DNA of 64,000 bases, taken from Macrosoma leucophasiata (taxonomy: Eukaryota; Arthropoda; Insecta; Lepidoptera; Hedylidae). A program made the position numbers and the translations under genes. Positions within the stretch are counted from its first letter, which is position 1. Each line of letters begins with the position of its first letter. The notes under the pieces are model-generated. The model was not told the origin of the DNA and did no database searches. It saw nothing but the letters and a program-made list of their open reading frames with translations. The stretch covers positions 11,116,001-11,180,000 of the forward strand of contig JAWQUS010000027.1 in NCBI GenBank assembly GCA_036365455.1, given 5' to 3'. Below are positions 21,009 through 32,784 of the stretch, piece after piece.

Positions 21009-21675
21009 TAGGGATGTTGCAAGACATCATCATCAGCACAAACATCGATGTTTTGAAGAACGATGCATCGCCGATACATCGGCAAAACAGTCAAACATCG
21101 ACATCGTTCATTCATAGGAGGCTTCTGTGTACTAAATTATCCAGGCTTCTGTTTCTAAGCTCCATTTCCAAATTGTTACATTCTAAAAAATAAATAACTA
21201 TATATATGTCTGTGGTGACTGTAGTCTATTTTATAATCATTATGTACGTCGTGATTGCAGGCTGCATGCAGCTCTATATTATTAAAATTCAATTAAACAA
21301 GGATGTTCATGTATGGCCCTGCAATAACTATTACAGAGATATAACATCTAAGGGCTCAGGGGTGGCAACGGATCTGCATTATGACCTCTGGTCATTCTAT
21401 GGGTGCCTACAGGCTGGAGTCATCACTTAACATCAATGTGAACTGCATGCTTGTTTGCCACCTTCATTACCTAAAAAAGTTTGTATAATAATAATTGAAA
21501 TAATGTTTTTTATTCATCGATTGTAAGTTATCTAAGCTTTTGAATTAAAAGCTGGTAATCAATCAATTTACGATAAAATTGTGACGTTATAGATGAAGGA
21601 GAAATAAAACAAAATATCGGGAAAATATCAGTGTATCGTTTTCGAAAAACTCGATGTTGCATCCTTGCATCCCTA
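21009..21675. mobile_element. Element with TAGGGATG ends and ACATCGATG subterminal words
   Basis: TAGGGATGTTGCAAGACATC at 21009 and TTGCATCCTTGCATCCCTA ending at 21675 are inverted ends. 'acatcgatg', 'gatgcatcg' and 'acatcgacatcg' words cluster just inside. A family A copy is nested at 21300-21475. No matching target duplication was found. Exactly 8 bp separate this left end from the right end of the element at 19384-21000. Confidence 0.4.
21300..21475 (+). repeat. Family A copy nested in the TAGGGATG element
   Basis: 'ggtggcaacggatctgcatt', 'gcctacaggctggagtcatc' and 'atcaatgtgaactgcatgct' read in the + orientation and end near 'ccttcattacctaaaaaag'. Confidence 0.6.
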
Positions 21676-24015
21676 AATTTAATGTGTACAACACAGACCA
21701 ACAAACAAGTCATAGATTATACCACAGACCAATAAGATTATATATACATACCTCTACCACACTATAGTTACAAACAGTAATGTAACTACGTACAAAACGT
21801 TCGAAACGGCACACTCACACAAACATGCGCATCTACGAGGCCCCTAAGCGGTTCTCGCGGTGCTACAGTAGCGAGTGATGAGCGCGAGATGACCGGTCAC
21901 GTTGCGATTTGTTTTTGTTTCCACGAGTGTTTTAAAGATGCCATGAGCGTATTGCGTGGTATACGACTATTTGAACTTTGCATCATCAAACCCGGAGCTA
22001 TCGTTTTTTAAACTTCCTGGTGATTTTGTAAGGCAAGAATGATGTATTGTTATAATATCTAACATATTTTAAAAAATCTCGTGTGACAGTGTTAGTAACA
22101 ATACTTCTCCGCAGCGGCTAGACCCATCATTATGAAATTTTGTGTGTAGAGTTGGTAGGTATGAGAATCGGTTGTAGTCTTTTTTTTTGATTCTCACCAA
22201 TATTTTTTTAGATTTTTTGGACAGTTGTTTATATCTCTAATGCGATACGAAGTTCGTCGGGTCAGCTATTTATTATCCTGCTTACCCGAGTGGGTGAGGG
22301 AAACACAAACTCGTCCGGTCTCTCGTTGCAGTATTGCACAGATTATATCAATAGATAATACAAGTTATATCAATATTAAACTGTTTTCCGTACTTAAAAC
22401 TATAATAATAATAATAAGATCAAGGGTGGATCATGGGTCTGATACAGAAGGCGGTACTCCGCGGCACGGCACGTATAGTGAGGAGGTTCCTGTCTCTGTG
22501 ACCCTAACCACCGACAGCTTGGACCCTGTTCCCTCTGCCGGCGGCGCACTATTTTTTAATTTCTTATAGTATATATTTGTTTTTTTTATAACTAGGTACT
22601 TATGTATGTAAAAATATTAAATAAGAACAAGAATAAATTAGTGAATAGTAATAATAATCGTTTTTGCTGGGATTAACCAACACCATAAGATACTTCAATA
22701 ACATAGACTACATACCTATTTGTAAACTGTTGTACCGCGGTGTGACGTCATAACGTGCTGCAATTTTATATTGTCATTTTATTCGCAACATTTTGAATAG
22801 TTATTATCTTAACAACTTTTAAGTATTTATTGACTTACCTCCTTATTCACAAACGTATTTTAGCTAGTGTTGCTTATCTCTCGCTTTGTCTTTTTCTATC
22901 CTGCACATTTGAAAATGCAAGTGACAAAAACAAAGCATTCTCTAGCTAAAACGTATCTAATGTACGTTTATGAATAATGGGGTATATGTTTCAAAAACAA
23001 ATAGTATTTATTTATCCAATACAATAGCAGGGTAACCAATAAAAAAAATGTCAACATCCCAATATGATTGCTTAAAGGTCAATAAATGCTAAAATAATAA
23101 CACCATTATTTAAAAATATAGTGACATCCCTATTGCTTCAATGGAGTTTAGGTAAATATTATATAACCTGGGCGTAGTTTCCATACTGTTTGTATCTATA
23201 CTGTGCCTCTACGTACTACAAGCACAAACTCTCTGAACTCGCTATACTCGCTCGATCTCGATAATTTTCTTCCGAATCACAGAACATGTCATACTACTCT
23301 CTTACGAGAGTTCAGAATCTTCCGATAGCCAGTACTTTTAGCATAAGTCGATTCTTTGAAATTTGGTACAAAAGTAGGTACTCAATCTCTTTAATTACGT
23401 TGACAAAAAAATAATATTTCAAATTAATATTGTGAATGCTTGAATAATTATTTAATAACAACTGGTCTTTGCAGACGCAGCATTTCATTTCATATTTTAT
23501 CATCACATTATACAAGACAAACACCTTTTTTTCTCCTGCTCGTGCTCGTCCCACGATACGATATCGAGCATAGATTTATTAAAACTACTTCGTTAGATCG
23601 AGTAAAAGTTCCATGGTTCCATATGAAATATATGATGAGATGGGTCCAGTAAAGTGATGGAACGTGATGGGACTTTAATGGGAACTTTTGGACTGGGACT
23701 GAACTTTTAACAATAGGAACTTATGATTTATAGTCTTTGCATGTCTAAACCCTTAGCTTAGACGTGTAATCATTATCTCTAAATTATTAAATTGATTCAA
23801 ATCGAAATGTAATTAATTGATACACGATTTTAATGACATAAAAAAATGACGTGTATAAATAATATTTATAGTATACATATATAAATATACTAATAATATA
23901 CATAAATATATTTATATTCGTAATACAAATGCATATTATTTTCGATTTCTATACCTATTTAAATTACATACTCTTCTTTCTATGTCAGTAGTGTACCTAA
24001 TTTAATTTAATTTTA
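21676..24015. other. Mostly AT-rich, no supported gene
   Basis: A GC-richer piece at 22430-22560 ('atgggtctgatacagaaggc') may be a LINE remnant, but I cannot place it. GC-rich patches at 21830-21910 and 23200-23300 have no open frame with splice sites. Confidence 0.35.
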
Positions 24016-24017
24016 AT

Positions 24018-24600
24018 TTAGTTACTTGCTGGGAATTGCGTGAATGGAGCGTTGGGTAAGCTGCTAGAATCTAAACATCTCAGCCAGCGGGCTCGACTAG
24101 CCGTACATAATGCTGTACTTACTCCAACGCTTTTATATGGAAGCGAGAGCTGGGTATGCAGGAAAGAGCATGAAAGTAAGTTGAACGCGGTCGAGATGAG
24201 ATCTTTGCGCAAGATCTGCGGTGTATCACTCACCGATCGCGTTCGTAATGAAGATGTAAGAAAGAGACTTTGTGTGAATGATAGTATCGGTGTAAAAATG
24301 AAAAAAAGGCATGCTCCGATGGTTCGGGCATATAGAAAGAATGAGCGAATGACTAAACAGATATACAATGCGAATGTGGATGGTTGCAGAGGCCCAGGAA
24401 GACCAAGGCTGACCTACCATGACCAAATAGGTCGAGTTCTGTCTGATGGTGGGGTCAAAAGTCTTAGGAATCGGCGTGCATGTATGAAGAGAATGATGAA
24501 GGTAGACGAGGCACGAGAGGTTTGTCAGAACCGGGATGTCTGGCGCTCTACACTCTCTGCCTACCCCGTTAGGGACCTGGCGTGAAGATACATACAATTA
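24018..24600 (+). mobile_element. RTE-like LINE 3' end, longest copy
   Basis: A 181-codon frame encodes the C-terminal part of a non-LTR ORF2: LTPTLLYGSESWVCRKEHES, LRKICGVSLTDRVRNEDVRK, GPGRPRLTYHDQIGRVL and STLSAYPVRDLA. The 3' end is GGCGTGAAGATACATAC, so its tail is an ATAC repeat and not poly(A), as in RTE-type elements. This copy has a short deletion around the 'RWFGHIERM' block found in the other copies. I did not find a clean target duplication. Confidence 0.75.
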
Positions 24601-26035
24601 AATTACAAATTCAATCATGGAACAACAAAATATTTTTGTGTGAAACCATGTCATTATTTTCACTGTCGTTGGTCGTTGGGTAACGTATCTGTATTTCACT
24701 ATTTTGTACTATAAATATTTTTAGTAAAAAAAAACGATTTTTCTATTCGTCGATCTCAGATTGCATCCCTATCACAGAACATACTACTCCCTATTCCCTA
24801 TTTTCTATTAGTCTGTGGTCTGTGGTAGCGAGTGAGGTGTGTTTGCATTGTGTTTGCTGCAATAATTGTTTTCAAAGTATTTTAATTTCTCTATGGTTTT
24901 TATTTCTTCCTATTTGATTTCATAGGATAAATCAATATTTTCATACTCCAAATTCGCAACAAGTAGGATTTTCAAAGTCACCGTGCAGTGTATTTGAAAT
25001 TACGGCAACTGGCTCGAGTCTCAGTAAGTTGATTTGCATTACGATAAACGTCAAACATATTTCCAGTATTTTAGACTTCCACTTGCACCTACGTATTAAA
25101 TAAGATACTATTTGGGCCGCGAGACTATATTTTTATTCAGTAAATCAATCTGGAATACGTTCATATTTCTATTACAGAATTCTATCATGTTTTGCAATTG
25201 CATATAAAATCCATAATGACATTTGAAACCAACATGGAGTATTGTATGACAGAACCTCGAACCAATTAGGTATTTAGTCTAAGATCTGCCTCTGCCATAA
25301 CATCTTTTCTCATAAATTAAAAATTATGAAACGCAGTACCACACACAAAAGCTCTAGATCCTAAGTCTTTATCTAGATTATTCTAGATCATATGAAAATG
25401 TACCTTTTTTCTGCATCCGCATTATTATGTCTAGATATAGACTATTAAATTATAAGGGTGCTTCTAAAGTAATCTCCATGAACATATTGTAATCCACCAG
25501 CATGATAGTCACATTTATAAGTCCACGGTAGGCATGTAAATAGTGTATTTTTTCCAAAAGGGATAATTTTTCAATAGGTATTCTTTGTAACAAAAATCAC
25601 TATCAAGGATATCACATACATTCATGTTATAAACATTTTAGGTCATGGATATGAAAGAAAGAGTTTGTATTCAATGAAAAATAACTTTGGCCAGTTTTCA
25701 CCATTGCCTCCTAACTTTAGGGAGTTACTAAGTTAACTAAGTTAAGAAGTCGCTTCTGCAGAAGTTTCGTTTTCACCATCACCAAAGAAACGCATTTCTT
25801 TCCTAAGTGGCCTTAAATACAGGGCCTGATTTTCATCATCTTAGCACTGTTTTTATTACTTAATAAAAAAAATACAATATCCGTTTCACTTCTATCAGCC
25901 AAGGCATTAAAAGGATTTGAAAGTGCCAAATGTTCATGATTATTGAACCATATCCAACAACTAGTCTGAACACCACACTTTTCATAATCAAATATTATGA
26001 AAACTTACCTAGCATATTAATTATAGACTAGTTGG
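24601..26035. other. AT-rich intergenic sequence
   Basis: A TTGCATCCCTA end like that of the 21009 element lies at 24761-24771. A repeat-like stretch with 'ttttcaccattgcctcctaa' lies at 25690-25850. No gene can be supported. Confidence 0.35.
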
Positions 26036-26049
26036 AATCAATTCATTTA

Positions 26050-26149
26050 GAAATTAAAATAAAAAAGGAAAAAAAATGACTCAGGCAGGAATCAAACCTG
26101 CTACCTGCGAAATTCACTCGCATGTCTTATTGCAAAAAATAAATAGTGC
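26050..26149 (-). mobile_element. SINE family S1, short copy with 14-bp target duplication
   Basis: It is flanked by perfect AATCAATTCATTTA (26036-26049 and 26150-26163). On the - strand it reads 'gcactatttattttttgcaa', 'acatgcgagtgaattt', then a B box GGTTTGATTCC and a T-rich tail. The A-box half of the tRNA head is deleted, yet the copy inserted intact, so it moved as a 100-bp unit. Confidence 0.85.
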
Positions 26150-26889
26150 AATCAATTCATTTATCATAGTATCTTTTACCCGCATTTTAACATTGTTTCC
26201 CATAAAATTGCCATATCACACTGCCCAAACCTAGACCTCGGCTCCTAGATATAGTGACAATGTCCTATACTAAATTTTTCAGCATTAGACAGAAGGAAAA
26301 CGCAGAAGCAGGTATCACAAAACTTTTTGTATATGATATGACAGCAAAATTGTCATTGTGTATAATCCGACATTATTAAAAATACCATGTTGTGCGTCAT
26401 GCGCACGTGATAAACATATTCTTTTTAATTTATTGTCATTATAATATCGTATTCCGTTCGTTTTGTGTTCTTGACCACTACTTCTTTAGGTCTTTTATAG
26501 GAGACGTTTTAGAAAACTAAATATTAAATATATGTGTTACCAATTACTGTTAATAATTCGAGAAATGTATTGTTTAAAACCTAATATTCCAAAATAATAC
26601 AGTACCCATGTATTGTATAGGTATTTAGGTATCATTTGTTTTCGGAATGAAGGTCGACATTTTTGAACTTTAGCTTAAAACTTATCTAAAAAACACCTAA
26701 ATTCCTTCTGTCTAATGCTAAAAAAAATATACTATAGATGATTTTTGAGACATCCATAATTTTAAGGGGTCATTGAACTCTTCATCATGAACAACTTTTA
26801 CAATGAAGCCAATCCGAAAGTCGCAAAATAAAATACAGCTCTACTCCATACTAGAAAATTTCAAAGGTGTACCATTAAATATTGCTAAT

Positions 26890-27427
26890 TAGCTGCCCCG
26901 ACGAACTTTGTATCGCCTTAGCGGTATGAAATTTTTATTTTTTTTATTTCTATGTAATGATAGTGGCAAACAAGCATGCAGTTCACGTTGATGTTAAGTG
27001 ACGACTGCAGCCTATAGACACCCACACTAAGACCAGAGGTCAAAATACAGATGCGTTACAACTTCTGAGGCCTAAGGTGTTATGCCTCTGTGCCGGAAAT
27101 TACAGGGCCGTACATTACCACCTGACCGGAACACTATAGTGCTGAACACTACCATTTAGCGGCAAGTATATTAGGTAATGCGGTGGTGCCTACGCCCGCG
27201 AGCTCCGTCACTGAAGCTCTACCACCAGTAAAAAAAAAATGTCTAAAAAATCGAAAAAAATGTTTTGTGAGAATTAAATTATTGTCATTTAGGGGTGGTA
27301 GTATGAAAAATAGATGTTGGCAGATTCTCAGACCTACCCAATAGGCACACAAAATTTCATAAGAATCAGTCCAGCCGTTTCGAAGGAGTATGGTAACTGA
27401 CAATGTGACACTATAATTTTATAGTAT
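26890..27427 (-). mobile_element. Helitron-like repeat split by family A
   Basis: The left part starts 'tagctgccccgacgaacttt' and 'tatcgccttagcggtatgaa'. The right part (27240-27427) carries 'ccgtttcgaaggagtatggt' and 'gtgacactataattttatag', the same order as in 1063-1205. A family A copy (26945-27232) lies between. Confidence 0.5.
26945..27232 (-). repeat. Family A, full-length reference copy
   Basis: On + it runs from 'tatgtaatgatagtggcaaa' through 'gttaagtgacgactgcagcc', 'ggtgttatgcctctgtgccg', 'accggaacactatagtgctg' and 'taatgcggtggtgcctacgc' to 'gctctaccaccag', about 288 bp. In its own orientation (-) it starts with the 'ctggtggtagagc' end and finishes with an A/T-rich tail. It has no A/B boxes. 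Confidence 0.75.
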
Positions 27428-27428
27428 A

Positions 27429-27655
27429 CTAGCTGACCCGGCAAACTTCGTATTGCCTCAGAATGAAAATATGATATGTGTCAAAGGTTTGATAGATACG
27501 GACTATTTGTATGGGAAAATAAAATGGTGGTTTTTACTATTTCCCTTCAATTTCTTCATATTTTCTTACCTTTTAAACATTCCCAGGACTTCCAAAAATC
27601 ATTCAAAATCAATATTAGCCAAATCGGTTGCATTTTTATAGGTATATATTGATGT
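27429..27655 (-). mobile_element. Helitron-like repeat, 'gacccggcaaacttcg' type
   Basis: It starts CTAGCTGACCCGGCAAACTT and shares 'gtcaaaggtttgatagatac' and 'ccaaatcggttgcattttta' with the opposite-orientation copy at 53300-53550. It lies directly against the element ending at 27427. Confidence 0.65.
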
Positions 27656-27682
27656 AGAGAAGATGATCAGGAGTCAGCTAGG

Positions 27683-27990
27683 TTAGGAAGGGATCTGGGA
27701 AAAATAGTATTCATTGAGTTGTTTTTTAAATGCCTCAACAGATTCAGATTTTCCGATATGGGTTGCGAGGGAATTCCATAATCGGATAGCCTCCAAAGAT
27801 TTAGTGTAAAATGTAGAGGAATAGGTAGAATTTTCAAAGAACAGAGGAATGTGAATAGCCCATAAAATTAAAATGTTTTTCATTAGTCGGGCCTAATGTG
27901 GCTAACATACTAAACACTAGTTCAGCCCTATCATCATAGGCTAGTAAATAACTAACACTGGGGCAATATAGCTTACTATTACAAATACAT
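27683..27990 (-). pseudogene. LINE C-terminal fragment
   Basis: The - strand reads STFYTKSLEAIRLWNSLATH and KSESVEAFKKQLNEYYF, the 'IRLWNSL..HI....V.AFKKQL' pattern found at the C-terminus of many insect non-LTR ORF2 proteins. Upstream, VSYLLAYDDRAELVFSML belongs to the same remnant. Confidence 0.55.
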
Positions 27991-27999
27991 TTTCTCTGG

Positions 28000-28275
28000 T
28001 GGTAGAGCTCCAGTGACGACGGAGCTCGCGGGCGTAGGCACCACCGCATTACCTAATATACTTGCCGCTAAATGGTAGTGTTCAGCACTATCGTGTTCCG
28101 GTCAGGTGGTAATGTAGGGCCCTGTAATTTCCGGCACAGAGGCATAACACCTTAGGCCTCAGGAGTGGTAACGCATCTGCATTTTGACCTTGGTCTTTGT
28201 GTGAGTGTCTACTACTATTACTTTACATCAATGTGAACTGCATACTTGTTTGCCACTTCCATTATAAAAAAAAAA
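28000..28275 (+). repeat. Family A copy with A-run tail
   Basis: It starts at 'ctggtggtagagctccagtg' and ends 'ccacttccattat' followed by 14 A residues, which fixes the family orientation and suggests RNA-mediated copying. Confidence 0.75.
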
Positions 28276-28478
28276 AAAATACTTGTATTTTGACTTCCAA
28301 CGGCATACTTAAGCTAATAAGCGTGTTAAAAAGTGAATCAGACGTAGGTATTGTATTGATATAAAAAGTTTATGGAAAGAAATTGTTCTTTCCATTTTAC
28401 TTCGGGCGGGACTTATATACGTATATACGTATGTATTTCCTTCATGGTATAGGGACGTATAATATAAAATATATAATT

Positions 28479-29144
28479 CTAGCGGCCCGCCCCGGCTTCG
28501 CGCGGTGCAATATTGCCTACCCTCTCCTATTCGTCTTAGCGTGATGATTATACATAGATATAGCCTAGAGTCTTCCTCGATATCTTTTGTAGTTTAGGCA
28601 GCGTACGCAAAATAAGTAACTTTTCTGGTTGATTTTTTACACCTTGTGTCTGAAAAACCCAAATATCTTACGGAACCCTATTTTTTCCAAAATGAAATAT
28701 AGCCTATGTTACCCGTGGATAATGTAGCTTTCGAATAGTGACGATATCTTTTATTTTATAGTTTAGGCAGCGTACGCAAAATAAGTAACTTTTCTATTTG
28801 ATTTTTACACCTTGTGTCTGAAAAACCCAAATATCTTACGGAACCCTATTTTTTCAAAAATAAAATATAGCCTATGTTACCCGTGGATAATGTAGCTTTC
28901 GAATAGTGACGATATCTTTTATAGTTTAGGCAGCGTACGCAAAATAAGTAACTTTTCTGGTTGATTTTTTACACCTTGTGTCTGAAAAACCCAAATATCT
29001 TACGGAACCCTATTTTTTCCAAAATGAAATATAGCCTATGTTACCCGTGGATAATAAATGAAAGAATTTTTAAAATCGGTCCAGTAGTTATTGAGCCTAT
29101 TCAAAACAAACAAACAAAAAAATATTACCTCTTTATAATATTAG
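28479..29144 (-). mobile_element. Helitron-like repeat with internal tandem repeats
   Basis: On + it begins CTAGCGGCCCGCCCCGGCTT and ends 'acctctttataatattag'. The - strand form is therefore ctaatattataaagagg...CTAG, typical of short Helitron-like elements in insects. Three tandem units fill the centre. Confidence 0.6.
28570..29060. repeat. Three tandem units of about 165-180 bp
   Basis: Each unit contains 'tagtttaggcagcgtacgca', 'accttgtgtctgaaaaaccc' and 'aaatatagcctatgttaccc'. Units start near 28578, 28742 and 28910; unit 2 has a duplicated TTTTA and shorter T runs. Near-identity indicates a recent expansion. Confidence 0.85.
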
Positions 29145-29489
29145 TTTTTTTTATTTGACGTTAAAATATGTAGTGCAATTATTAGAGTATACATATTTCG
29201 GAACAAATTGACATATAGGTGCACAATAGTTATAGTATGGACATTGTACCATTCTTCTTGCTAGGCTATTTCTTACAATAGTCCTGTGTTAAGAAGAAGA
29301 GTACCGCCCCCCGGGTGATAATACCTATAACATAATATATACTTACTCGATTCGCCAGGTATTAAATCCAATAGTTGGAGAGGTTACTAAAATTAATCGT
29401 GTTGCTAGATACCTACCCCTACCGCACAGAGAATGCTATTGGAAATTTTCCTTTGAAAAATTCTCAATATTAAACGCAAACTGCCGGCC

Positions 29490-29612
29490 AAACTACCAAA
29501 ATAATAACGACGCCCTAAGGTTGGCTGGGAGAGAATACCACTTGGTATTAAGTCCGCCTTATGTACATTAATGTGCAAAAAGCTTAAATAAATAAATAAA
29601 TAAAATAATAGA
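29490..29612 (+). repeat. LINE 3' end with (AAAT)n tail
   Basis: 'ccctaaggttggctgggaga', 'attaagtccgccttatgtac' and an (AAATA)n tail form the 3' end of a lepidopteran LINE family. A shorter relative is at 51565-51655. Confidence 0.5.
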
Positions 29613-29742
29613 TCTTTTATTGAGTAAAACTGGTGACACGATAAAGCAATGAATAAATCCAAAAAACATATGTTGGACTGACTCACTTGTAATGGTTTTC
29701 CCGTCAAAGAAATAAACGGACAGACCATTATCGTACCTACAT

Positions 29743-29938
29743 ACCTACATAATTTCCAAACAAAACACGCAGCCAATGCAAGACTAAGCATTCCAGCTAT
29801 GAAATCGATCCGTCCTTGGACTGTTACATAAAACATCTCGCCAGGGTTGAAGGATACTTCCGCAATCCGGCAGGCCTTGAATAAGTTTGTCTCAAGGACT
29901 TTAGGGCGCGTGATAAATGAAAATCGTTCCTGTTTCTA
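29743..29938 (-). CDS. Possible exon with a hydrophobic segment (uncertain)
   Basis: An open frame on the - strand reads RPKVLETNLFKACRIAEVSF and then MFYVTVQGRIDFIAGM followed by MLSLALAACFVWKLC, ending at TGTAG|GTATGT in phase 2. The last part could be a signal peptide or membrane segment. The acceptor (CTAGAAACAG) is poor, a second frame is also open, and TGTAGGTATGTAG is a common repeat motif in this genome, so this may be chance. No partner exon was found. Confidence 0.22.
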
Positions 29939-30069
29939 GGCCGCACCCCTCCTGTTGACCCCGTCCTGAATACGGAATTATAAGGGATACTGAGATGTTA
30001 CTCGCTCAGTTGTCACATAATAACCTATAATTCTTTTATGTTATGTAGGTTAAATGTTCAGGTTTAGCA

Positions 30070-30255
30070 TAGGGCCTGTAATTTCCGGCACAGAGGCATA
30101 ACACCTTAGGCCTCAGGAGTGGTAACGCATCTGCATTTTGACCTTGGTCTTTGTGAGGGTGTCTATAGGCTGCAGTCATCACTTAACATTATTTTTTGTA
30201 TTCATTATTAATGTGAACTGCATGCTTGGTCATTACATCCATAAGATAAAAAAAA
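30070..30255 (+). repeat. Family A, 5'-truncated copy
   Basis: It begins at 'gggcctgtaatttccggcac' and ends 'cattacatccataag' plus an A run. It carries a small insertion ('attattttttgtattcatta') near its 3' end. Confidence 0.7.
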
Positions 30256-32010
30256 AAATGGCGTAAGAAGATGAGGCATTAAAGCTTTACCTTAGGTACC
30301 TGAAGTACCGTCAGATTAAGATATAGTAGATACCTACGTACCTTTGGTGGAGGTACTCAATAGGGTATACCCCATATTTTATTCTGAAGCTCTCGAGTGA
30401 ATCCAAAAATCGCGTCTTGGTCTACTATAAAGAACATTTTTCAGTGATTTTTGTGTTTTGTTAGCATTCTTTGATGTCGAACTATTTTTACGAATTTGTC
30501 GTAGGTACGCGTGATAATTCAGAAAATAAAAATATTTCCATAAAGATCTGTGTCTTGTATTGACAAGATTGCTATGAAATATAGGTACCTACTATATTTT
30601 TTAAAGAAATTCGAATGACTTATTTTCGGTGAATGTAACAGTATAATTTTATAACATTTTCCCATCCAACAAAATTAGTGGGCATTACACCTTATCCATA
30701 CCATCATACCCATTTCCATCTCATTTGCACTTTACTAGGATAATGTTAGAGCGAGCAGCACAGCATCGACGATTCTGATATTTAAATTTATGCAAATGCT
30801 CCACAGACGCTGAAGTTGATAGTCGCAACACTGATTTGGTCATTAAAAAGCATACAATACATGATTTCCGTGAATGTGACGTTTGGACAGTTCGACGCAG
30901 TATAACTTTACCCACAGAGCGCATTGTTGATACCTTTATTGTTAATATGCGATATTATAATAAATCCGTTTGCTGTTTCACATCCCAGCTAGAGTAATCG
31001 CAACTATGTAGTTTAACATTATTTTAAGTAGGTATCTATTGCTCTGATATGTTATCGGGCGTGTTATCGTACTTGTCATCGTTGAGCCTCAGTCTAATTC
31101 GTTATAGTTTCCTAGTTTTTTTGACGACTCCAATAGTTATCGTTAACATAATTATTAGGCTGTTTAATGTTTACATTATAGGTAGGTACTTGACTTTTCG
31201 ACAGAAGTAGGCTATTTCGTCAGAATTCAGTATAGGTATTTTGTTTGATGACCATCTATCTGAAGCTAAAGTCAAAAAAGGCATTAATTAATCGAACGTA
31301 GACCACGCTGCAACATAGTAATGTTTAAAATAAAATGACCCCTGAACAAGAGAGACAGACTCCACAGTTTCTCTTGATATACCTAGGTACTCAGTCGGAC
31401 AGATCATCACCTGAGAATCTGAGAAATTGTTATGCGAGATTACGAGTGCAACAGTGGACAATAGAAGGCTTATTATTATGACGACAGTGGCCCTGTTTGT
31501 TGAATATTATGAGCTCTTAATAATTTACATGCCTACCTAAATGTCAGCTCATGCATATTCTTCTAAATAATTTAATATTTATAACTTACATACCTACATA
31601 CAATGAATGACGAGTTTTTAAAAGGTAAGGTGATTGAATCAAAACCAAAAAAACCAGTACCATTCAAATGATACTGTATTTAGCAGTCATATGGTGGCGA
31701 TTATTATAAAATTTCCTTATAGCAGAACAGAACCGAATCAACATCTGCCCATCGTCCTTTTGTTGACCCGCTAATATTGTGAGGAAAACATCAATGTTCG
31801 CTCTATAAGAAAAACTCAACTAGATACAAAGGTTTAACCTTGATAACGTCACACATTTTTTGCGTTGCTGTGTAAAAATATATCGGATTCATTATCCACA
31901 TGTATAATTTACCTGTGCCACCAGCAGATGGCGTTACTGGTATCTTATAACGATTGTTAAGGTTATTGAGTTAATTGTTAAGAATATCTTTACATATAAT
32001 ATAAAGGTAT
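30256..32010. other. AT-rich intergenic sequence
   Basis: A repeat-like word, 'ccccatatttt...ctcgagtgaatccaaaaatc' (30370-30412), recurs in altered form at 37427-37460. 'gccaccagcagatggcgtta' at 31918 is another repeat fragment. No gene can be supported. Confidence 0.35.
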
Positions 32011-32136
32011 AAAATAATATAATAAAGAAGAAAGATTTGAGTTTTTGTTTGTATGTTTGTAACGTTTTCACACTATGAGTGACATAGACTATTATTACAT
32101 TTATTGTACCCATGCGCAGCCGGGGCGAACCACTAG
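32010..32136 (+). mobile_element. Very short Helitron-like repeat
   Basis: 'aataatataataaagaagaa' at the left and 'gcagccggggcgaaccactag' (32117-32136) at the right, ending CTAG before T. Confidence 0.5.
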
Positions 32137-32182
32137 TTACTTATATTAAGAATATAAAATATAGATTTTGCTAATATTTTAT

Positions 32183-32561
32183 GTATGTATCTTCACGCCA
32201 GGTCCCTAACGGGGTAGGCAGAGAGTGTAGAGCGCCAGACATCCCGGTTCTGACAAACCTCTCGTGCCTCGTCTACCTTCATCATTCTCTTCATACATGC
32301 ACGCCGATTCCTAAGACTTTTGACACCACCATCAGACAGAACTCGACCTATTTGGTCATGGTAGGTCAGCCTTGGTCTTCCTGGGCCTCTGCAACCATCC
32401 ACATTCGCATTGTATATCTGTTTAGTCATTCGCTCATTCGACATTCTTTCTATATGCCCGAACCATCGGAGCATGCCTTTTTTCATTTTTACACCGATAC
32501 TATCATTCACACAAAGTCTCTTTCTTACATCTTCATTACGAACGCGATCGGTGAGTGATAA
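32183..32561 (-). mobile_element. RTE-like LINE 3' fragment with 11-bp target duplication
   Basis: It encodes the same C-terminal region as 24018-24600, here with KMKKGMLRWFGHIERMSNER intact. TAATATTTTAT (32172-32182 and 32562-32572) flanks it perfectly. The 3' tail on the - strand is ATACATAC. The 5' truncation lies within the VRNEDVRK block. Confidence 0.88.
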
Positions 32562-32784
32562 TAATATTTTATATTGCCGATAACTGGTTCAGCGCGTTGC
32601 AATTTTACCCATAGATGGTCATCATGTACAGATCCGTAATGTCTTACCAATCTACTTTGGTGCATCTACTTTTTATGTAGATGTCTATATGCATCTTATG
32701 CCTTGGCTATGAATGTTAACTATATGTACTTGGTTGACACTTTATCTACATAAACGTACCTACGAATTGAATGAAAAAAAAAAG

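Noticed and set aside
22225..22569. 114-codon ORF as a gene
   Set aside because: Its composition changes abruptly within the frame and no domain or splice structure supports it; a GC-rich part may be a LINE scrap.
24040..24585. 181-codon ORF as a host gene
   Set aside because: It is the C-terminal part of a LINE ORF2, present in three further copies in the window.
28570..29060. CRISPR-like array
   Set aside because: The units are long, contiguous and without spacers, in an animal genome; it is an ordinary tandem repeat.
29405..29742. Remainder of the 143-codon ORF on the - strand
   Set aside because: This part is the reverse complement of a LINE 3' tail with (AAAT)n; only 29743-29938 is worth a second look.
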